A DNA stretch of 64,000 bases from Cupriavidus sp. GTDB lineage: Bacteria > Pseudomonadota > Gammaproteobacteria > Burkholderiales > Burkholderiaceae. The stretch spans positions 1 to 64,000 of the forward strand of contig JAPSLP010000009.1 in NCBI GenBank assembly GCA_031180665.1, written 5' to 3'. This document shows positions 42,864 through 53,431 of the stretch, piece after piece (the first letter of the stretch is position 1; each line of letters starts with the position of its first letter). Position numbers and translations under genes: made by a program. Below the pieces are notes generated by a model. The model searched no databases. It saw nothing but the letters and a program-made list of their open reading frames with translations, and was not told the DNA's origin.

Positions 42864-43901
42864 TCAGTCCGCGGCGGCATGCATGCCGCGATAGACCCCG
42901 GGCCGCAGCCCGGTCCAGCGGCGGAACGCGCGATGGAAGGCGCCGGGCTCGGCAAACCCCATCGCGGCGGCGATTTCGGTGATCGGCAGATCGGTATGGC
43001 TCAGCGCCTCGATCGCCAGATCGCGCCGCAATTCGTCCTTGAGCTGCTGATAGGTGGCGCCCTCTTCCATCAGCCGCCGCCGCAGCGACGAGGCCGACAG
43101 ATGCAGCGCCGCTGCCAGCGCCTCGAAGGTCGGCCATCCATCCGGCCGTGACTGCCGCAGCAGCCGGCGCACGCGCGCCACCACGCTGCTGCGGTCGGAG
43201 TACTTGACCACCACGTTATGGGGAGCGTCGCGCAGGAAGGCCTTGACGCTGCGCTCGTCGTGCCGCACCGGGTGATCCAGCCACGCCGCATCGAAGATCA
43301 GCGCGGTATCGGGCGCATCGAAGGCGAGCTGGCGCGAATACATGACGCGGTACTCGGCGCTGTATTCCGGCTCGGGATAGCGAAAGGCGGCCAGCCGCAC
43401 CGGCACGCGCCGCCGCGCCAGCCAGCACATCAGCCCGTGCAGCATGATCAGCAGCGTTTCCTGGGCGAACACGCCGGGACGGCGGCGCGACGGCTCGGTC
43501 AACACCAGCGCCGCGCGCTGCGGCCCCGCTGCCGGCGCATCGCCATCGTATCGACGCAGCAGCTGCACGCCGATATCGTCGAGCAGCACCCCGAAGCCGC
43601 GCGCGACCCGCTCCAGCCCTTGCCCCACCGTGCGGCTGCCTGCCACCGCATGGCACAGCAGCGCGAAGCTGCCCGGTTTCATCGCGCGCGAGTCCTGGCC
43701 GAAGAACTCGTCGCCCAGCGCCGCCGATACCGCCAGCCACAGCGCCCCGTAGCTGGCCGCCGACACCCGCGCCTGCGGCACCGCCAGCATCGCCGGTGCG
43801 ATACCGGCGGCGCGCAGCACCGGCTCGGCGTCGATGCCGCGCGCGCGCATGCCGGCAATCGCATGGTGAACAAAACAGATGGCGACGCTACCTTTTTCCA
43901 T
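42864..43901 (-). CDS. AraC-family regulator, arabinose-binding-type N-terminus (possible valine-operon activator)
   Basis: A 345-residue regulator. The N-terminal 200 residues match the PF12625-type ligand-binding domain (LLCHAVAGSRTVGQGLERVA, then RYDGDAPAAG). The C-terminal AraC-type DNA-binding domain (about 245-343) has LHLSASSLRRRLMEEGATYQ and PITEIAAAMGFAEPGAFHRA followed by FRRWTGLRPGVYRG. ATG 43901 is chosen by similarity; no ribosome site is clear. It is divergent from the acd-mmsA-mmsB-hibch operon by about 208 bases. In Pseudomonas the AraC-type MmsR activates mmsAB, so this is a likely functional counterpart, by position. Confidence 0.85.
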   Translation of the reverse strand: MEKGSVAICFVHHAIAGMRARGIDAEPVLRAAGIAPAMLAVPQARVSAASYGALWLAVSAALGDEFFGQDSRAMKPGSFALLCHAVAGSRTVGQGLERVARGFGVLLDDIGVQLLRRYDGDAPAAGPQRAALVLTEPSRRRPGVFAQETLLIMLHGLMCWLARRRVPVRLAAFRYPEPEYSAEYRVMYSRQLAFDAPDTALIFDAAWLDHPVRHDERSVKAFLRDAPHNVVVKYSDRSSVVARVRRLLRQSRPDGWPTFEALAAALHLSASSLRRRLMEEGATYQQLKDELRRDLAIEALSHTDLPITEIAAAMGFAEPGAFHRAFRRWTGLRPGVYRGMHAAAD

Positions 43902-44109
43902 CGGCACGCGTGGCAGCAACGGGACGCAACAGCGAAGGCATGGAGACGGTCCGTAGGGGTGGTTGGGATGCCGGCTGCCGCGGCAGCAAGCGGCCAGCAG
44001 TGGCAAATCAGTTCAGCACAGTTGGCGGATTTTGGCATAGCGCACGCCGGCATCGCCTTTCTACACTGCCGTCAACCCTCGACCGCCCCGACTACGCGAC
44101 CACAGCGCC

Positions 44110-45243
<1,134 letters not shown>

Positions 45244-45299
45244 CTGGCCCCTCTTCCTTCCTTACGACTGGCTCAACCAAACAAACCGACGGAGACACC

Positions 45300-46823
45300 A
45301 TGAGCGCACAGCCCGCCACCGAACCCGCGATTCCGACAGTCAAGCTGCTGATCAACGGCGAATGGGTCGAATCGGCCGCCACCGAATATCGCCAGGTCGT
45401 CAATCCGGCCACGCAGCAGGTGCTGGCGCGCGTGCCGCTGGCCACGCAAGCCGAGGTCGATGCCGCCGTCGGCGCGGCGCAGCGTGCCTTCGCCAGCTGG
45501 CGCCATACGCCCATCGGCGCGCGGCTGCGCATCATGCTGAAGTACCAGGCGCTGATCCGCGAGCACAGCAAGCGCATCGCCGCAATCCTGACCGCCGAAC
45601 AGGGCAAGACGTTGTCCGACGCCGAGGGCGACATCTTCCGCGGCCTCGAGGTCGTCGAGCATGCCGCCTCGATCGGCACGCTGCAGCAAGGCGGCTTCGC
45701 CGAGAACGTGGCGGCGACCGTGGACACTTACACGCTGCAACAGCCGATCGGCGTCTGCGTCGGCATCACGCCGTTCAATTTCCCGGCCATGATCCCGCTG
45801 TGGATGTTCCCGATGGCGATCGTCTGCGGCAATACCTTCGTGCTCAAGCCCTCCGAGCAGGACCCGCTGTCGACGATGGAACTGGTGTCGCTGGCGCTCG
45901 AAGCCGGCGTGCCGCCCGGCGTGCTGAACGTGGTGCATGGCGCCAAGGAGGTGGTCGACGCGCTGTGCACCCATCCCGATGTCAAGGCGGTGTCCTTCGT
46001 CGGCTCGACCGCCGTCGGCACCCATGTCTACAACCTCGCCGGCAGCCACGGCAAGCGCGTGCAGTCGATGATGGGCGCCAAGAACCATGCCGTGGTCTTG
46101 CCCGACGCGCACAAGGAACAGACGCTGAACGCGCTGGTTGGCGCCGCCTTCGGCGCGGCGGGCCAGCGCTGCATGGCCACTTCGGTGGCGGTGCTGGTCG
46201 GTGCGGCACGCGACTGGGTGCCCGACCTGATCGCCAAGGCGCGCACGCTGAAGGTCGGCGCCGGCGCCGAGCCCGGCACCGATGTCGGACCGGTGGTGTC
46301 GGCCGCGGCGAAGCAGCGCATCCTGAGCCTGATCGAAGCGGGCGTGAAGGAAGGCGCGACGCTGGCGCTCGATGGTCGCGAGGTCGACGTGCCGGGCTAT
46401 CCGGACGGCAACTTCATCGGGCCGACCGTGTTTACCGACGTCACGACCGCGATGTCGATCTACACGCAGGAAATTTTCGGGCCGGTGCTGGTCGTGATCG
46501 GCGTCGACACGCTCGACGAAGCGATCGCGCTGGTCAACCGCAATCCCTTCGGCAACGGCACCGGCGTGTTTACGCAGAGCGGCGCCGCGGCGCGCAAGTT
46601 CCAGAGCGAGATCGACGTCGGCCAGGTCGGCATCAATATCCCGATTCCGGTGCCGGTGCCGTATTTCAGCTTCACCGGCTCGCGCGGCTCCAAGCTCGGC
46701 GACCTTGGACCGTACGGCAAGCAGGTGGTGCAGTTCTACACGCAGACCAAGACCGTGACGGCACGCTGGTTCGATGACGAGACCGTGAATCAGGGCGTCA
46801 ACACCACCATCGCGCTGCGCTGA
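45300..46823 (+). CDS. mmsA: methylmalonate-semialdehyde dehydrogenase (CoA-acylating)
   Basis: A 507-residue aldehyde dehydrogenase. It converts methylmalonate semialdehyde to propionyl-CoA and CO2 with NAD+. GITPFNFPAMIPLWMFPM and GSTAVGTHVY are the MMSDH-specific cofactor loops. The catalytic Cys is in GAAGQRCMATS, where most ALDHs also have Cys but the Glu general base is replaced, as is normal for MMSDH. GGAGACACC precedes the ATG. It is in one unit with acd, mmsB and hibch, so valine (and thymine) carbon should feed propionyl-CoA. Confidence 0.95.
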   Translation: MSAQPATEPAIPTVKLLINGEWVESAATEYRQVVNPATQQVLARVPLATQAEVDAAVGAAQRAFASWRHTPIGARLRIMLKYQALIREHSKRIAAILTAEQGKTLSDAEGDIFRGLEVVEHAASIGTLQQGGFAENVAATVDTYTLQQPIGVCVGITPFNFPAMIPLWMFPMAIVCGNTFVLKPSEQDPLSTMELVSLALEAGVPPGVLNVVHGAKEVVDALCTHPDVKAVSFVGSTAVGTHVYNLAGSHGKRVQSMMGAKNHAVVLPDAHKEQTLNALVGAAFGAAGQRCMATSVAVLVGAARDWVPDLIAKARTLKVGAGAEPGTDVGPVVSAAAKQRILSLIEAGVKEGATLALDGREVDVPGYPDGNFIGPTVFTDVTTAMSIYTQEIFGPVLVVIGVDTLDEAIALVNRNPFGNGTGVFTQSGAAARKFQSEIDVGQVGINIPIPVPVPYFSFTGSRGSKLGDLGPYGKQVVQFYTQTKTVTARWFDDETVNQGVNTTIALR

Positions 46824-46849
46824 AGCAGGCCAACGCACAGGAGACCTCG

Positions 46850-47764
46850 ATGCAGCAGACCTCGATGCATATCGCCTTTATCGGCCTGGGCAACATGGGC
46901 GCACCGATGGCGCGCAACCTGCTGAAGGCCGGCCACACGCTGACGGTATTCGATCTGAATGCGCAGGCACTTGCCGCGCTGCGCGAGGCGGGTGCCTGCG
47001 GCGCCGATTCGCCGCGGCACGCGGCAGCCGAAGCCGATATCGTGATCACGATGCTGCCAGCGGCGGCGCATGTGCGCGGTGTCTACACCGGCGAGAACGG
47101 CGTGCTGGCCGGCGTGCGTCAAGGCGTGCCGCTGGTCGATTCGAGCACCATCGATCCGGCCACGGTGCGGGAACTGGCCGCACTGGCCGCGCACCAGGGC
47201 AATCCGTTCGCCGACGCGCCGGTGTCCGGCGGCACCGGCGGCGCGCAGGCCGGCACGCTGACCTTCATGGTCGGCGCCGAGGCGGCGCTGTTCGAGCGGC
47301 TGCAGCCAGTGCTCTGCGGCATGGGCAGGAACGTGGTCCGTTGCGGCGACACCGGCACCGGCCAGGTGGCGAAGATCTGCAACAACCTGATCCTGGGCAT
47401 TTCGATGATCGGCGTGTCCGAGGCGATGGCGCTCGGCGCACGGCTGGGCATCGACGCCAGGGTACTGGCCGGCATCGTCAACACCTCGACCGGGCGCTGC
47501 TGGTCCTCCGACACCTGCAATCCCTATCCCGGCGTGATCGACACCGCCCCGGCCGCGCGCGGCTACAGCGGCGGCTTCGGCGCCGAGCTGATGCTCAAGG
47601 ACCTGGGTCTGGCCAACGACGCGGCGCGTGCGGTGCGCCAGCCGCTGTTCCTCGGCGCGCTGGCGCAGCAGCTGTATCAGGCGATGTGCCAGCGCGGCGA
47701 TGGGGCGCTCGACTTCTCGGGCGTGATTCGGCAATACCTGGATGCCGATGGAGAGTCCGCGTGA
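46850..47764 (+). CDS. mmsB: 3-hydroxyisobutyrate dehydrogenase
   Basis: A 304-residue NAD-dependent dehydrogenase that oxidises 3-hydroxyisobutyrate to methylmalonate semialdehyde. The N-terminal Rossmann motif is IAFIGLGNMGAPMARNLLKA; the substrate loop is DAPVSGGTGGAQAGTLTFMV; the catalytic Lys is in GQVAKICNNLILG. AGGAGA precedes ATG 46850 (a second in-frame ATG at 46865 lies in a short direct repeat, GACCTCGATGCA). Its end overlaps the hydrolase start by four bases (GTGA), so translation is coupled. Its product feeds mmsA upstream. Confidence 0.94.
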   Translation: MQQTSMHIAFIGLGNMGAPMARNLLKAGHTLTVFDLNAQALAALREAGACGADSPRHAAAEADIVITMLPAAAHVRGVYTGENGVLAGVRQGVPLVDSSTIDPATVRELAALAAHQGNPFADAPVSGGTGGAQAGTLTFMVGAEAALFERLQPVLCGMGRNVVRCGDTGTGQVAKICNNLILGISMIGVSEAMALGARLGIDARVLAGIVNTSTGRCWSSDTCNPYPGVIDTAPAARGYSGGFGAELMLKDLGLANDAARAVRQPLFLGALAQQLYQAMCQRGDGALDFSGVIRQYLDADGESA

Positions 47765-49062
47765 ACGCGAGCATCGAATCCCTGCCGCCGCGGGTCGAGG
47801 TCGAGGCCACCGAAGAAGTCCGCTTCGAGGTCGTCAATCGCGTCGGACTGGTGACGCTGAACCGGCCGCGCCAGCTCAATGCGCTGTCGTATCCGATGAT
47901 CCTGGCGCTGCGGAAACAACTGCGGCAATGGGCATCGCAGCACGATATCGTCGCCGTGATGCTGCGCGGCGCTGGCGAGAAGGCGTTCTGCGCCGGGGGC
48001 GATATCCGCGCGCTGTACGACAGTTATCGCGACGACGTGGCCGGGCATGGCGGCAACGATGGCGAACCGCTGTACCGCCGTTTCTTCGTCGACGAATACC
48101 AGCTCGATTTCGAGCTGCACCGTTATCCGAAGCCGGTGGTGGCACTGATGGACGGCATCGTGATGGGCGGCGGCATGGGGCTGGCACAGGCGGCGCCGCT
48201 GCGCGTCGTCACCGAACGCTCCCGCGTTGCCATGCCCGAGACCGGCATCGGCCTCGTGCCCGATGTCGGCGCCAGCCACTTCCTGGCGCGCATGACGCCC
48301 GAACTGGCGCTCTATGTGGGCCTGACCGGGGTGACGCTCGGTGCGGCCGACACGCTGCTGTGCGGGCTCGCGGATGTCGCGGTCGACAGCGCCGCGCTGG
48401 TGGAACTGGAGGCGACGCTGGCCAGCATCGACTGGTCCGGCAGCGCCGGTCCGGGCAACAACGGCGACACGGTGCTCGGGACCCTGCGCCGCGTGCTGGT
48501 CCCCGCATCGCCGGTCACCGCGGCCGACGCCCCGCTGCTGAAGGTCCTGCCCGCCCTGCTGCGCCATTTCCGAGCCGACGCGACGCCGGCGGAGATCCTG
48601 CAGGGACTCGCGGGCGAGCAGGATGCCTGCTGCGCGGACCGGGCCGACCGAGCTGATGGCGCCGACCGAGCCGATGGCGCCGACCGAGCCGATGGTGCCA
48701 ACCGAGCCGGTGGTTCCGATAGTCCCGAAAGGGCCGAAAGGGCCGAATGGGCCGCCAAGACCGCCACGCTGCTCCGCGGCCGCTCGCCGCTGATGACGGC
48801 GGTCACGCGCGAACTGCTGCTGCGCGGCCGCCGGCTGGACCTGGCCGATTGCTTTCGCATGGAGCTCGACGTCGTCAGCCGCGCCTTCACCGACGGCGAT
48901 TTCATCGAGGGTGTGCGCGCGCTGATCGTCGACAAGGACCAGACCCCGCACTGGCGGGTCGCCAGCCACGACAAGGTCGATGCCCAAGCGGTGCGGGCGT
49001 TTTTTGAGTCGCCGTGGCCGGGCAAGCGGCATCCGCTTGGGCCGCCTGTACTGACACCGTGA
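47761..49062 (+). CDS. 3-hydroxyisobutyryl-CoA hydrolase with repeat insert
   Basis: A 433-residue crotonase-fold enzyme. It hydrolyses 3-hydroxyisobutyryl-CoA to 3-hydroxyisobutyrate, supplying mmsB. KAFCAGGDIRALYDS, VALMDGIVMGGGMGLAQA and MPETGIGLVPDVGASHFLAR are the HIBYL-CoA hydrolase signatures with the catalytic Glu, and EGVRALIVDKDQTPHW closes the domain. A GTG start overlaps the mmsB stop. Near residues 290-330 it carries an extra Ala/Asp/Arg-rich insert, coded by four 18-bp repeats (ADRADG) plus RAERAE. No methacrylyl-CoA hydratase gene is present between acd and this gene, so that step must come from elsewhere. Confidence 0.9.
   Translation: MNASIESLPPRVEVEATEEVRFEVVNRVGLVTLNRPRQLNALSYPMILALRKQLRQWASQHDIVAVMLRGAGEKAFCAGGDIRALYDSYRDDVAGHGGNDGEPLYRRFFVDEYQLDFELHRYPKPVVALMDGIVMGGGMGLAQAAPLRVVTERSRVAMPETGIGLVPDVGASHFLARMTPELALYVGLTGVTLGAADTLLCGLADVAVDSAALVELEATLASIDWSGSAGPGNNGDTVLGTLRRVLVPASPVTAADAPLLKVLPALLRHFRADATPAEILQGLAGEQDACCADRADRADGADRADGADRADGANRAGGSDSPERAERAEWAAKTATLLRGRSPLMTAVTRELLLRGRRLDLADCFRMELDVVSRAFTDGDFIEGVRALIVDKDQTPHWRVASHDKVDAQAVRAFFESPWPGKRHPLGPPVLTP
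48643..48714. repeat. 18-bp in-frame repeats inside the hydrolase gene
   Basis: Units of the type GCCGACCGAGCCGATGGC start at 48643, 48661, 48679 and 48697 (the first has CTG for CCG). Each unit codes for six residues (ADRADG-like), so any change in number keeps frame. Confidence 0.9.
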
Positions 49063-49087
49063 CGCATTTCAGCTGCCTGGGTAAACA

Positions 49088-49480
49088 TTGGCCCGGACAG
49101 CAAGGATGATAGGGCGGCGATGGACTCGCTCGATCGCAACGATCGAGGCCAGTTGGCGCGACAAGGGGGCAAACCACTTCTGGAAGCGGCTGTTTACATC
49201 GAACGATGAGCACACGCTATGGCGGCCGGCCCTTAAACACGTCTTTCCTGACAAATCGGTGTCGCGCGCATTGGTTGCCAATCACCTCGAAGCTCTTTAC
49301 CAAACCAGGAACCGCATAGCCCATCGCGACCCTGTCTACGGGCACAGGCTTGAACAGGCTGAGGCCGCCATTGAATTCGTGGCGACGGGCTTGCGCCGAG
49401 GTGACACCACGGGTGCCACCCCGCTGGAAAAGCTGCCTCGAGTGGAGATGGCGGACTGGAAACCCGGACAGAGACCATGA
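49088..49480 (+). pseudogene. 5'-truncated Abi-like (HEPN-type) gene
   Basis: Only the C-terminal two thirds of an Abi-like family protein are readable (about 130 residues). WKRLFTSNDEHTLWRPALKH and LEALYQTRNRIAHRDPVYG match the family, including the RN-x3-H motif that HEPN-type ribonucleases use for catalysis. The normal N-terminal part of about 90 residues is missing, there is no ribosome site and only a weak TTG start at 49088. It lies between the valine operon and the aminotransferase in a patch of lower GC, with no partner gene. It is probably a decaying remnant of a phage-defence gene; a short expressed form cannot be excluded. Confidence 0.6.
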
Positions 49481-49536
49481 ACCGCCTCCTTGCGAAGCCA
49501 TTCCGCCCGAAAGAGAGCGGACAGTAAATCTGACTG

Positions 49537-50808
49537 CTACCCCTTCGCCCCGCCCACGCGCGCCGGCTCATGCGCTGCCGGCGCGACCAGCCCATCGGCG
49601 CGGAACATCGCCTTGATGCCCCGCACCGCCTGCCGAATGCGGGATTCGTTCTCGATCAGGGCGAAGCGGACGTAGTCGTCGCCGAAGTCGCCGAAGCCGA
49701 TACCTGGCGAGACCGAGACCTTGGCTTTCTCCAGCAGCTGCTTGGCGAATTCCAGCGAGCCCAGCGCGCGATACGGTTCGGGGATCCGCGCCCAGATATA
49801 CATCGACGCTTTCGGCAGCTCCACCGGCCAGCCGGCCTCGTGCAGCCCGCGCGCCAGTACATCGCGGCGCGACTGGTATTGCGCGGCGATCTCGCGCACG
49901 CACTGCTGATCGCCTTCGAGCGCGGCGATCGCGGCGATCTGCAGCGGCGTGAAGGTACCGTAGTCGTGATAGCTCTTGATGCGCGCCAGCGCCGTCACCA
50001 GGTCGGCGTTGCCAGCCATGAAGCCGATGCGCCAGCCGGCCATGTTGTAGCTCTTGGATAGCGTGAAGAACTCCACCGCGATGTCCTTGGCGCCCGGCAC
50101 CTGCAGGATCGATGGTGCCTTCCAGCCATCGAAGACGATGTCGGCATAGGCCAGGTCGTGCACGACCAGGATGTCGTGCTTGCGCGCCAGCGCGATCACG
50201 CGTTCGAAGAAATCGAGCTCGACGCACTGCGCGGTCGGGTTGGACGGGAAGCCCAGCACGATCATCTTGGGCTTCGGATAGCTGCCGCGGATCGCGCGCT
50301 CGAGCTCGGCGAAGAAATCCACGCCGGGAATCAGCGGCACCGAGCGGATATCGGCGCCGGCGATCACCGCGCCATAGATATGGATCGGATAGCTCGGATC
50401 CGGCACCAGCACGGTGTCGCCGCGATCGAGCGTCGCCAGCATCAGGTGCGACAGCCCCTCCTTCGAGCCGATCGTCACGATCGCCTCGCGCTCCGGATCA
50501 AGATCGACGTCGTAGCGCTCGCGATACCAGTGCGAGATCGCGCGGCGCAGCCGGGGAATGCCGCGCGAGGTCGAGTAGCCGTGGGTATTGGGCCGCTGCG
50601 CCGCCTCGGTGAGCTTGGCCACGATATGCGCGGGCGTCGCGCCATCGGGGTTGCCCATGCTCATGTCGATGATGTCCTCGCCACGACGGCGCGCGGCCAT
50701 CTTGAGCTCGGCGGTGATATTGAAGACGTAGGGAGGAAGACGATCGATGCGCGCGAAGCGGCGCTGGCCCGAAGTGCTCGAGCCCGGGGATGCCGGAATG
50801 GCTGACAT
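49537..50808 (-). CDS. alaC: alanine/aspartate-type aminotransferase (AlaC family)
   Basis: A 423-residue class I PLP aminotransferase. The PLP lysine is in [31 protein letters not shown] near residue 50, [19 protein letters not shown] and [12 protein letters not shown] are the family motifs, and [20 protein letters not shown] closes it. This matches AlaC, which transaminates pyruvate with glutamate to give alanine. AAGGA precedes ATG 50808; the frame is open upstream but unconserved. In several Burkholderiales such a gene sits before homoserine dehydrogenase, which is not the case here. The flanks have lower GC. Confidence 0.93.
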   Translation of the reverse strand: MSAIPASPGSSTSGQRRFARIDRLPPYVFNITAELKMAARRRGEDIIDMSMGNPDGATPAHIVAKLTEAAQRPNTHGYSTSRGIPRLRRAISHWYRERYDVDLDPEREAIVTIGSKEGLSHLMLATLDRGDTVLVPDPSYPIHIYGAVIAGADIRSVPLIPGVDFFAELERAIRGSYPKPKMIVLGFPSNPTAQCVELDFFERVIALARKHDILVVHDLAYADIVFDGWKAPSILQVPGAKDIAVEFFTLSKSYNMAGWRIGFMAGNADLVTALARIKSYHDYGTFTPLQIAAIAALEGDQQCVREIAAQYQSRRDVLARGLHEAGWPVELPKASMYIWARIPEPYRALGSLEFAKQLLEKAKVSVSPGIGFGDFGDDYVRFALIENESRIRQAVRGIKAMFRADGLVAPAAHEPARVGGAKG

Positions 50809-51129
50809 GGTTGTCCTTGTACGTAAGCGCCCGGAACCGTCCGAGCGACGTTGGCGGTTGTCAGTGCCGCCGGCAACGATGTTAATCGGGTTACGGGCGC
50901 GCGTCCATAGGCCCCGTTGATACCCCTCACTTTTCCCCGATTGCAATTACGGGCACTATCGACGCAGACTCGTCACGAGTAGTACCTGGCAATTGGGTCG
51001 CTAAAATTTGCGTCGAGCCTGATGAACAGAGGCTACTCCTGCAATATCTGCACACGCGAATGGCATTGGATGACGATGGGGCGAAACTGTCAGGGACATG
51101 CGTAGAACAATATGCAAAGGCGTAAGAAC
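50809..51129. other. 321-bp intergenic region between alaC and the orphan membrane gene
   Basis: Base composition is lower in GC than the neighbours, notably in 50930-51110. The alaC leader must lie here. No gene, RNA structure or repeat is supported. Confidence 0.4.
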
Positions 51130-51642
51130 ATGAACAACAAGTGTGTGCGATGGTTTCGGCAACCACTGGTAGTGGCACTTTTGACGGCCGCAGTCACCAT
51201 TCCGCTATCGACCATCGGAACCGCGTGGATCGAGGCACGTAAATCGGCCGAAGCAATGGCCGCTGCCCGGCGTACAGAACATCGCGATGCGCTCAAGCTC
51301 AGTTGGTCAGCCGCGGAGCAATTCGCTTTGGCAGCCGAATACGTTCGCGCAAATGCCGGCTTATTGTCACTCGCTCGACGCATGCCGGAAAATCCCATCG
51401 CCAAGTTGTTCCTGGAGCAGGACCAAGTCAGATCTGCCGCGGCTCACAGCAAGCTGATGGCAGCGAAAGCAGAACTGGCACAACAGCGACTAATCCTGAC
51501 CGACGAAGAAATAAGCCAGGTGACGACGTTCATAGAGGCGGCCGAGCGGCTACGCCAGCAAACCGACCCCCACTCCGGCAATGCAGAATTTCGTTTAATG
51601 TCGGAAATGAGGGCGCGCGCAAAAGCTGCACTGACACAGTGA
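51130..51642 (+). CDS. orphan single-pass membrane protein, unknown function
   Basis: A protein of 170 residues from ATG 51130 (or 176 from ATG 51112). Near the N-terminus is one hydrophobic helix (PLVVALLTAAVTIPLSTIGT), followed by an Ala/Glu/Arg/Gln-rich, helical, probably coiled-coil part (KSAEAMAAARRTEHRDALKL, AKAELAQQRLILTDEEISQ). It is not recognised. The gene has clearly lower GC and more A-rich codons than its neighbours, suggesting transfer. It has no partner gene and a weak ribosome site (AAAGG). Nothing supports a specific role. Confidence 0.6.
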   Translation: MNNKCVRWFRQPLVVALLTAAVTIPLSTIGTAWIEARKSAEAMAAARRTEHRDALKLSWSAAEQFALAAEYVRANAGLLSLARRMPENPIAKLFLEQDQVRSAAAHSKLMAAKAELAQQRLILTDEEISQVTTFIEAAERLRQQTDPHSGNAEFRLMSEMRARAKAALTQ

Positions 51643-51914
51643 TCCGAAGGCAATGCAGCGTCCTGCTCGGCTTACCGAAGCGCATCGACCGACAGCCAGC
51701 GCTCGCTGAACCAATGACCGTCGTCGCGACTCAACTCTGAACGCGGCATCACGCGTTAGAAGCTAGTCTCTTTGGTAACGACGCCCCCCCGGTTAGCAGC
51801 AGCTCGGCTTTACCGCGACCAGCCTGTAAGCGCTCTACCGGCATATGTCGTGCTCTCAGCGAAGCCGGACACGCCGGCTCGCACTGGGCCGGAGCGCCCC
51901 ATCCGATTACGGGC

Positions 51915-52757
51915 TCAATCGTCCAGCGTCTCGTGCACCCCGACCGCGCCGTGCTTCCAGTAGGCCGACGCACGGATGCGGCGCTTGTCGATGCCGCGCT
52001 CGTCGACCAGGCAGGTGCGCACGGCCCGCATGGCGGCCGCCTCGCCGGCCGCCCAGACATAGCCGTCCCCGGCCGGCAATTCCAGTCGACGCAGCGCCGT
52101 CAGCAGTTCGTCGCCTTCGGCGCGATACAGCCAATGCAGTTCGCAGGCGGCGTCGCAGCGCAGGTCCAGACGGGCCTCGCGATCGTCGACCTGGGCGAGC
52201 ACCACCACGCGCTTGCCGGCGGGCAATTCCTCGAGGCGGCGCGCGATCGCGGGCAGCGCCGCTTCGTCGCCGATCAGCAGGTGCCAATCGAAGTCCGACG
52301 GGATCACGAAGGAGCCGCGCGGGCCGCCGATGCCCAGCCATTGGCCCGGCCGCGCCTGGGCCGCCCAGCTGGCGCCGGGACCGTCGCCGTGCAGCACGAA
52401 TTCGATATCGAGCTCGCGCGCTGCGGGGTCGTAGCGGCGCGGCGTGTAGTCGCGCCCGATCGGGCGCTGCTGTCCCTCGGGAAACATCGGACCATCGGGT
52501 CCCATCTCGGGCAGCACCGGACGCTGCTGTCCCGGCGCGGGCAGGAACACCTTGATATGGTCGTCGAACGAGGCCGAGACGAAGTCGGCGAGGTCGTCGC
52601 CGGTAAAGGTGACGCGCAGCAGCGCCGGCGAAAGCCGCTGCGTGCGGACCACCTGGATGTGGCGGAACTTCAGCGGATGGCGGACGCGTTCGACGGTGAG
52701 CGCGGCGTCGCGGCGATCGTCGGTGTCGGTAGGTCTGGCGCGGTCGGTAGCGGACAT
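51915..52757 (-). CDS. yqjH: siderophore-interacting FAD ferric reductase (YqjH/ViuB-like)
   Basis: A 280-residue flavin reductase that releases iron from ferric siderophores using NAD(P)H. The FAD-binding motif R-x-Y-T/S-x-R is in GRDYTPRRYDPA; the isoalloxazine site is GPGASWAAQARPGQWLGIGG; and VWAAGEAAAMRAVRTCL is the NAD-binding motif near the C-terminus. GAGG precedes ATG 52757. It is three bases after the stop of a PadR gene with a His-rich head, the layout of the E. coli yqjI/yqjH regulator-target pair, but in one operon. No siderophore biosynthesis genes are near. Confidence 0.9.
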   Translation of the reverse strand: MSATDRARPTDTDDRRDAALTVERVRHPLKFRHIQVVRTQRLSPALLRVTFTGDDLADFVSASFDDHIKVFLPAPGQQRPVLPEMGPDGPMFPEGQQRPIGRDYTPRRYDPAARELDIEFVLHGDGPGASWAAQARPGQWLGIGGPRGSFVIPSDFDWHLLIGDEAALPAIARRLEELPAGKRVVVLAQVDDREARLDLRCDAACELHWLYRAEGDELLTALRRLELPAGDGYVWAAGEAAAMRAVRTCLVDERGIDKRRIRASAYWKHGAVGVHETLDD

Positions 52758-52760
52758 GCA

Positions 52761-53417
52761 TTACCTCGGGTGGCGGGGTCGGGCGGGATGCGGCGGCACG
52801 GCGGCCGCCTCGGTGTCTTCGATGTCGGCGACGGCGCGCAGCAGGATGTCGGCGATGCGCCGCTGTTCAGCCGGCGATGCGTCGGTGCGCAGCAGCAGCG
52901 TGCGCTTGAGCGCCATCCGCGCCTGCACGAACTCCGGCAGCCAGCCATTGCCCTGCTCGTCGGGCTCCGGGGGCGGCTCACCGGCGAGCGCGCGGCGCAC
53001 CCACTCCATCTTGCGGGCGGCATGACGCAGCCCGCTCCACAGCAGCGCCAGGCGCTCGCGGTTGGCCTGCAGGAACTCGCGGCCGGGTTCCGCCAGCCGA
53101 TAGCACTTGCGGTTGCCGTCGACGTCGACCGCCGCGTGGCCGATCTCCTCCAGGTAGGTCAAGGCGGGATAGATCACCCCCGGGCTGGGCTTGTAGAAGC
53201 CGGCGCTGCGCGCTTCCAGGGCCTTGATCAGCTCGTAACCGTGGCTGGGCTGCTCGGCCAGCAGGTCGAGCAACAGCAGTTGCAGGTCGTCGGCGCCCAG
53301 CTTGCGGCCGCGGCGCAGGCCGTCGGCATCGGAGCCGAAACCACCGAATCCGCCGAATCCGCCGAAGGGAGCGCCGGGGCCGTGGCCGTGCCGGCCGTGA
53401 TGAGGGCGAGGGGGCAT
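52761..53417 (-). CDS. yqjI: PadR-family regulator, YqjI-like (nickel-responsive candidate)
   Basis: A 218-residue PadR regulator. The N-terminus has His clusters (PRPHHGRHGHGPG), then a Gly/Phe stretch. The winged-helix domain (about 40-115) reads LLLLDLLAEQPSHGYELIKA, KPSPGVIYPALTYLEEIGH and RKCYRLAEPGREFLQANRE. E. coli YqjI, from memory, has the same order: His-rich Ni-binding head plus PadR domain, repressing yqjH. Here the gene itself precedes the yqjH-like gene by three bases. An AT-rich inverted repeat lies upstream at 53432-53459. Number and positions of metal ligands are not proven by sequence alone. Confidence 0.88.
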   Translation of the reverse strand: MPPRPHHGRHGHGPGAPFGGFGGFGGFGSDADGLRRGRKLGADDLQLLLLDLLAEQPSHGYELIKALEARSAGFYKPSPGVIYPALTYLEEIGHAAVDVDGNRKCYRLAEPGREFLQANRERLALLWSGLRHAARKMEWVRRALAGEPPPEPDEQGNGWLPEFVQARMALKRTLLLRTDASPAEQRRIADILLRAVADIEDTEAAAVPPHPARPRHPR

Positions 53418-53431
53418 GGGTCAGTCGCACT

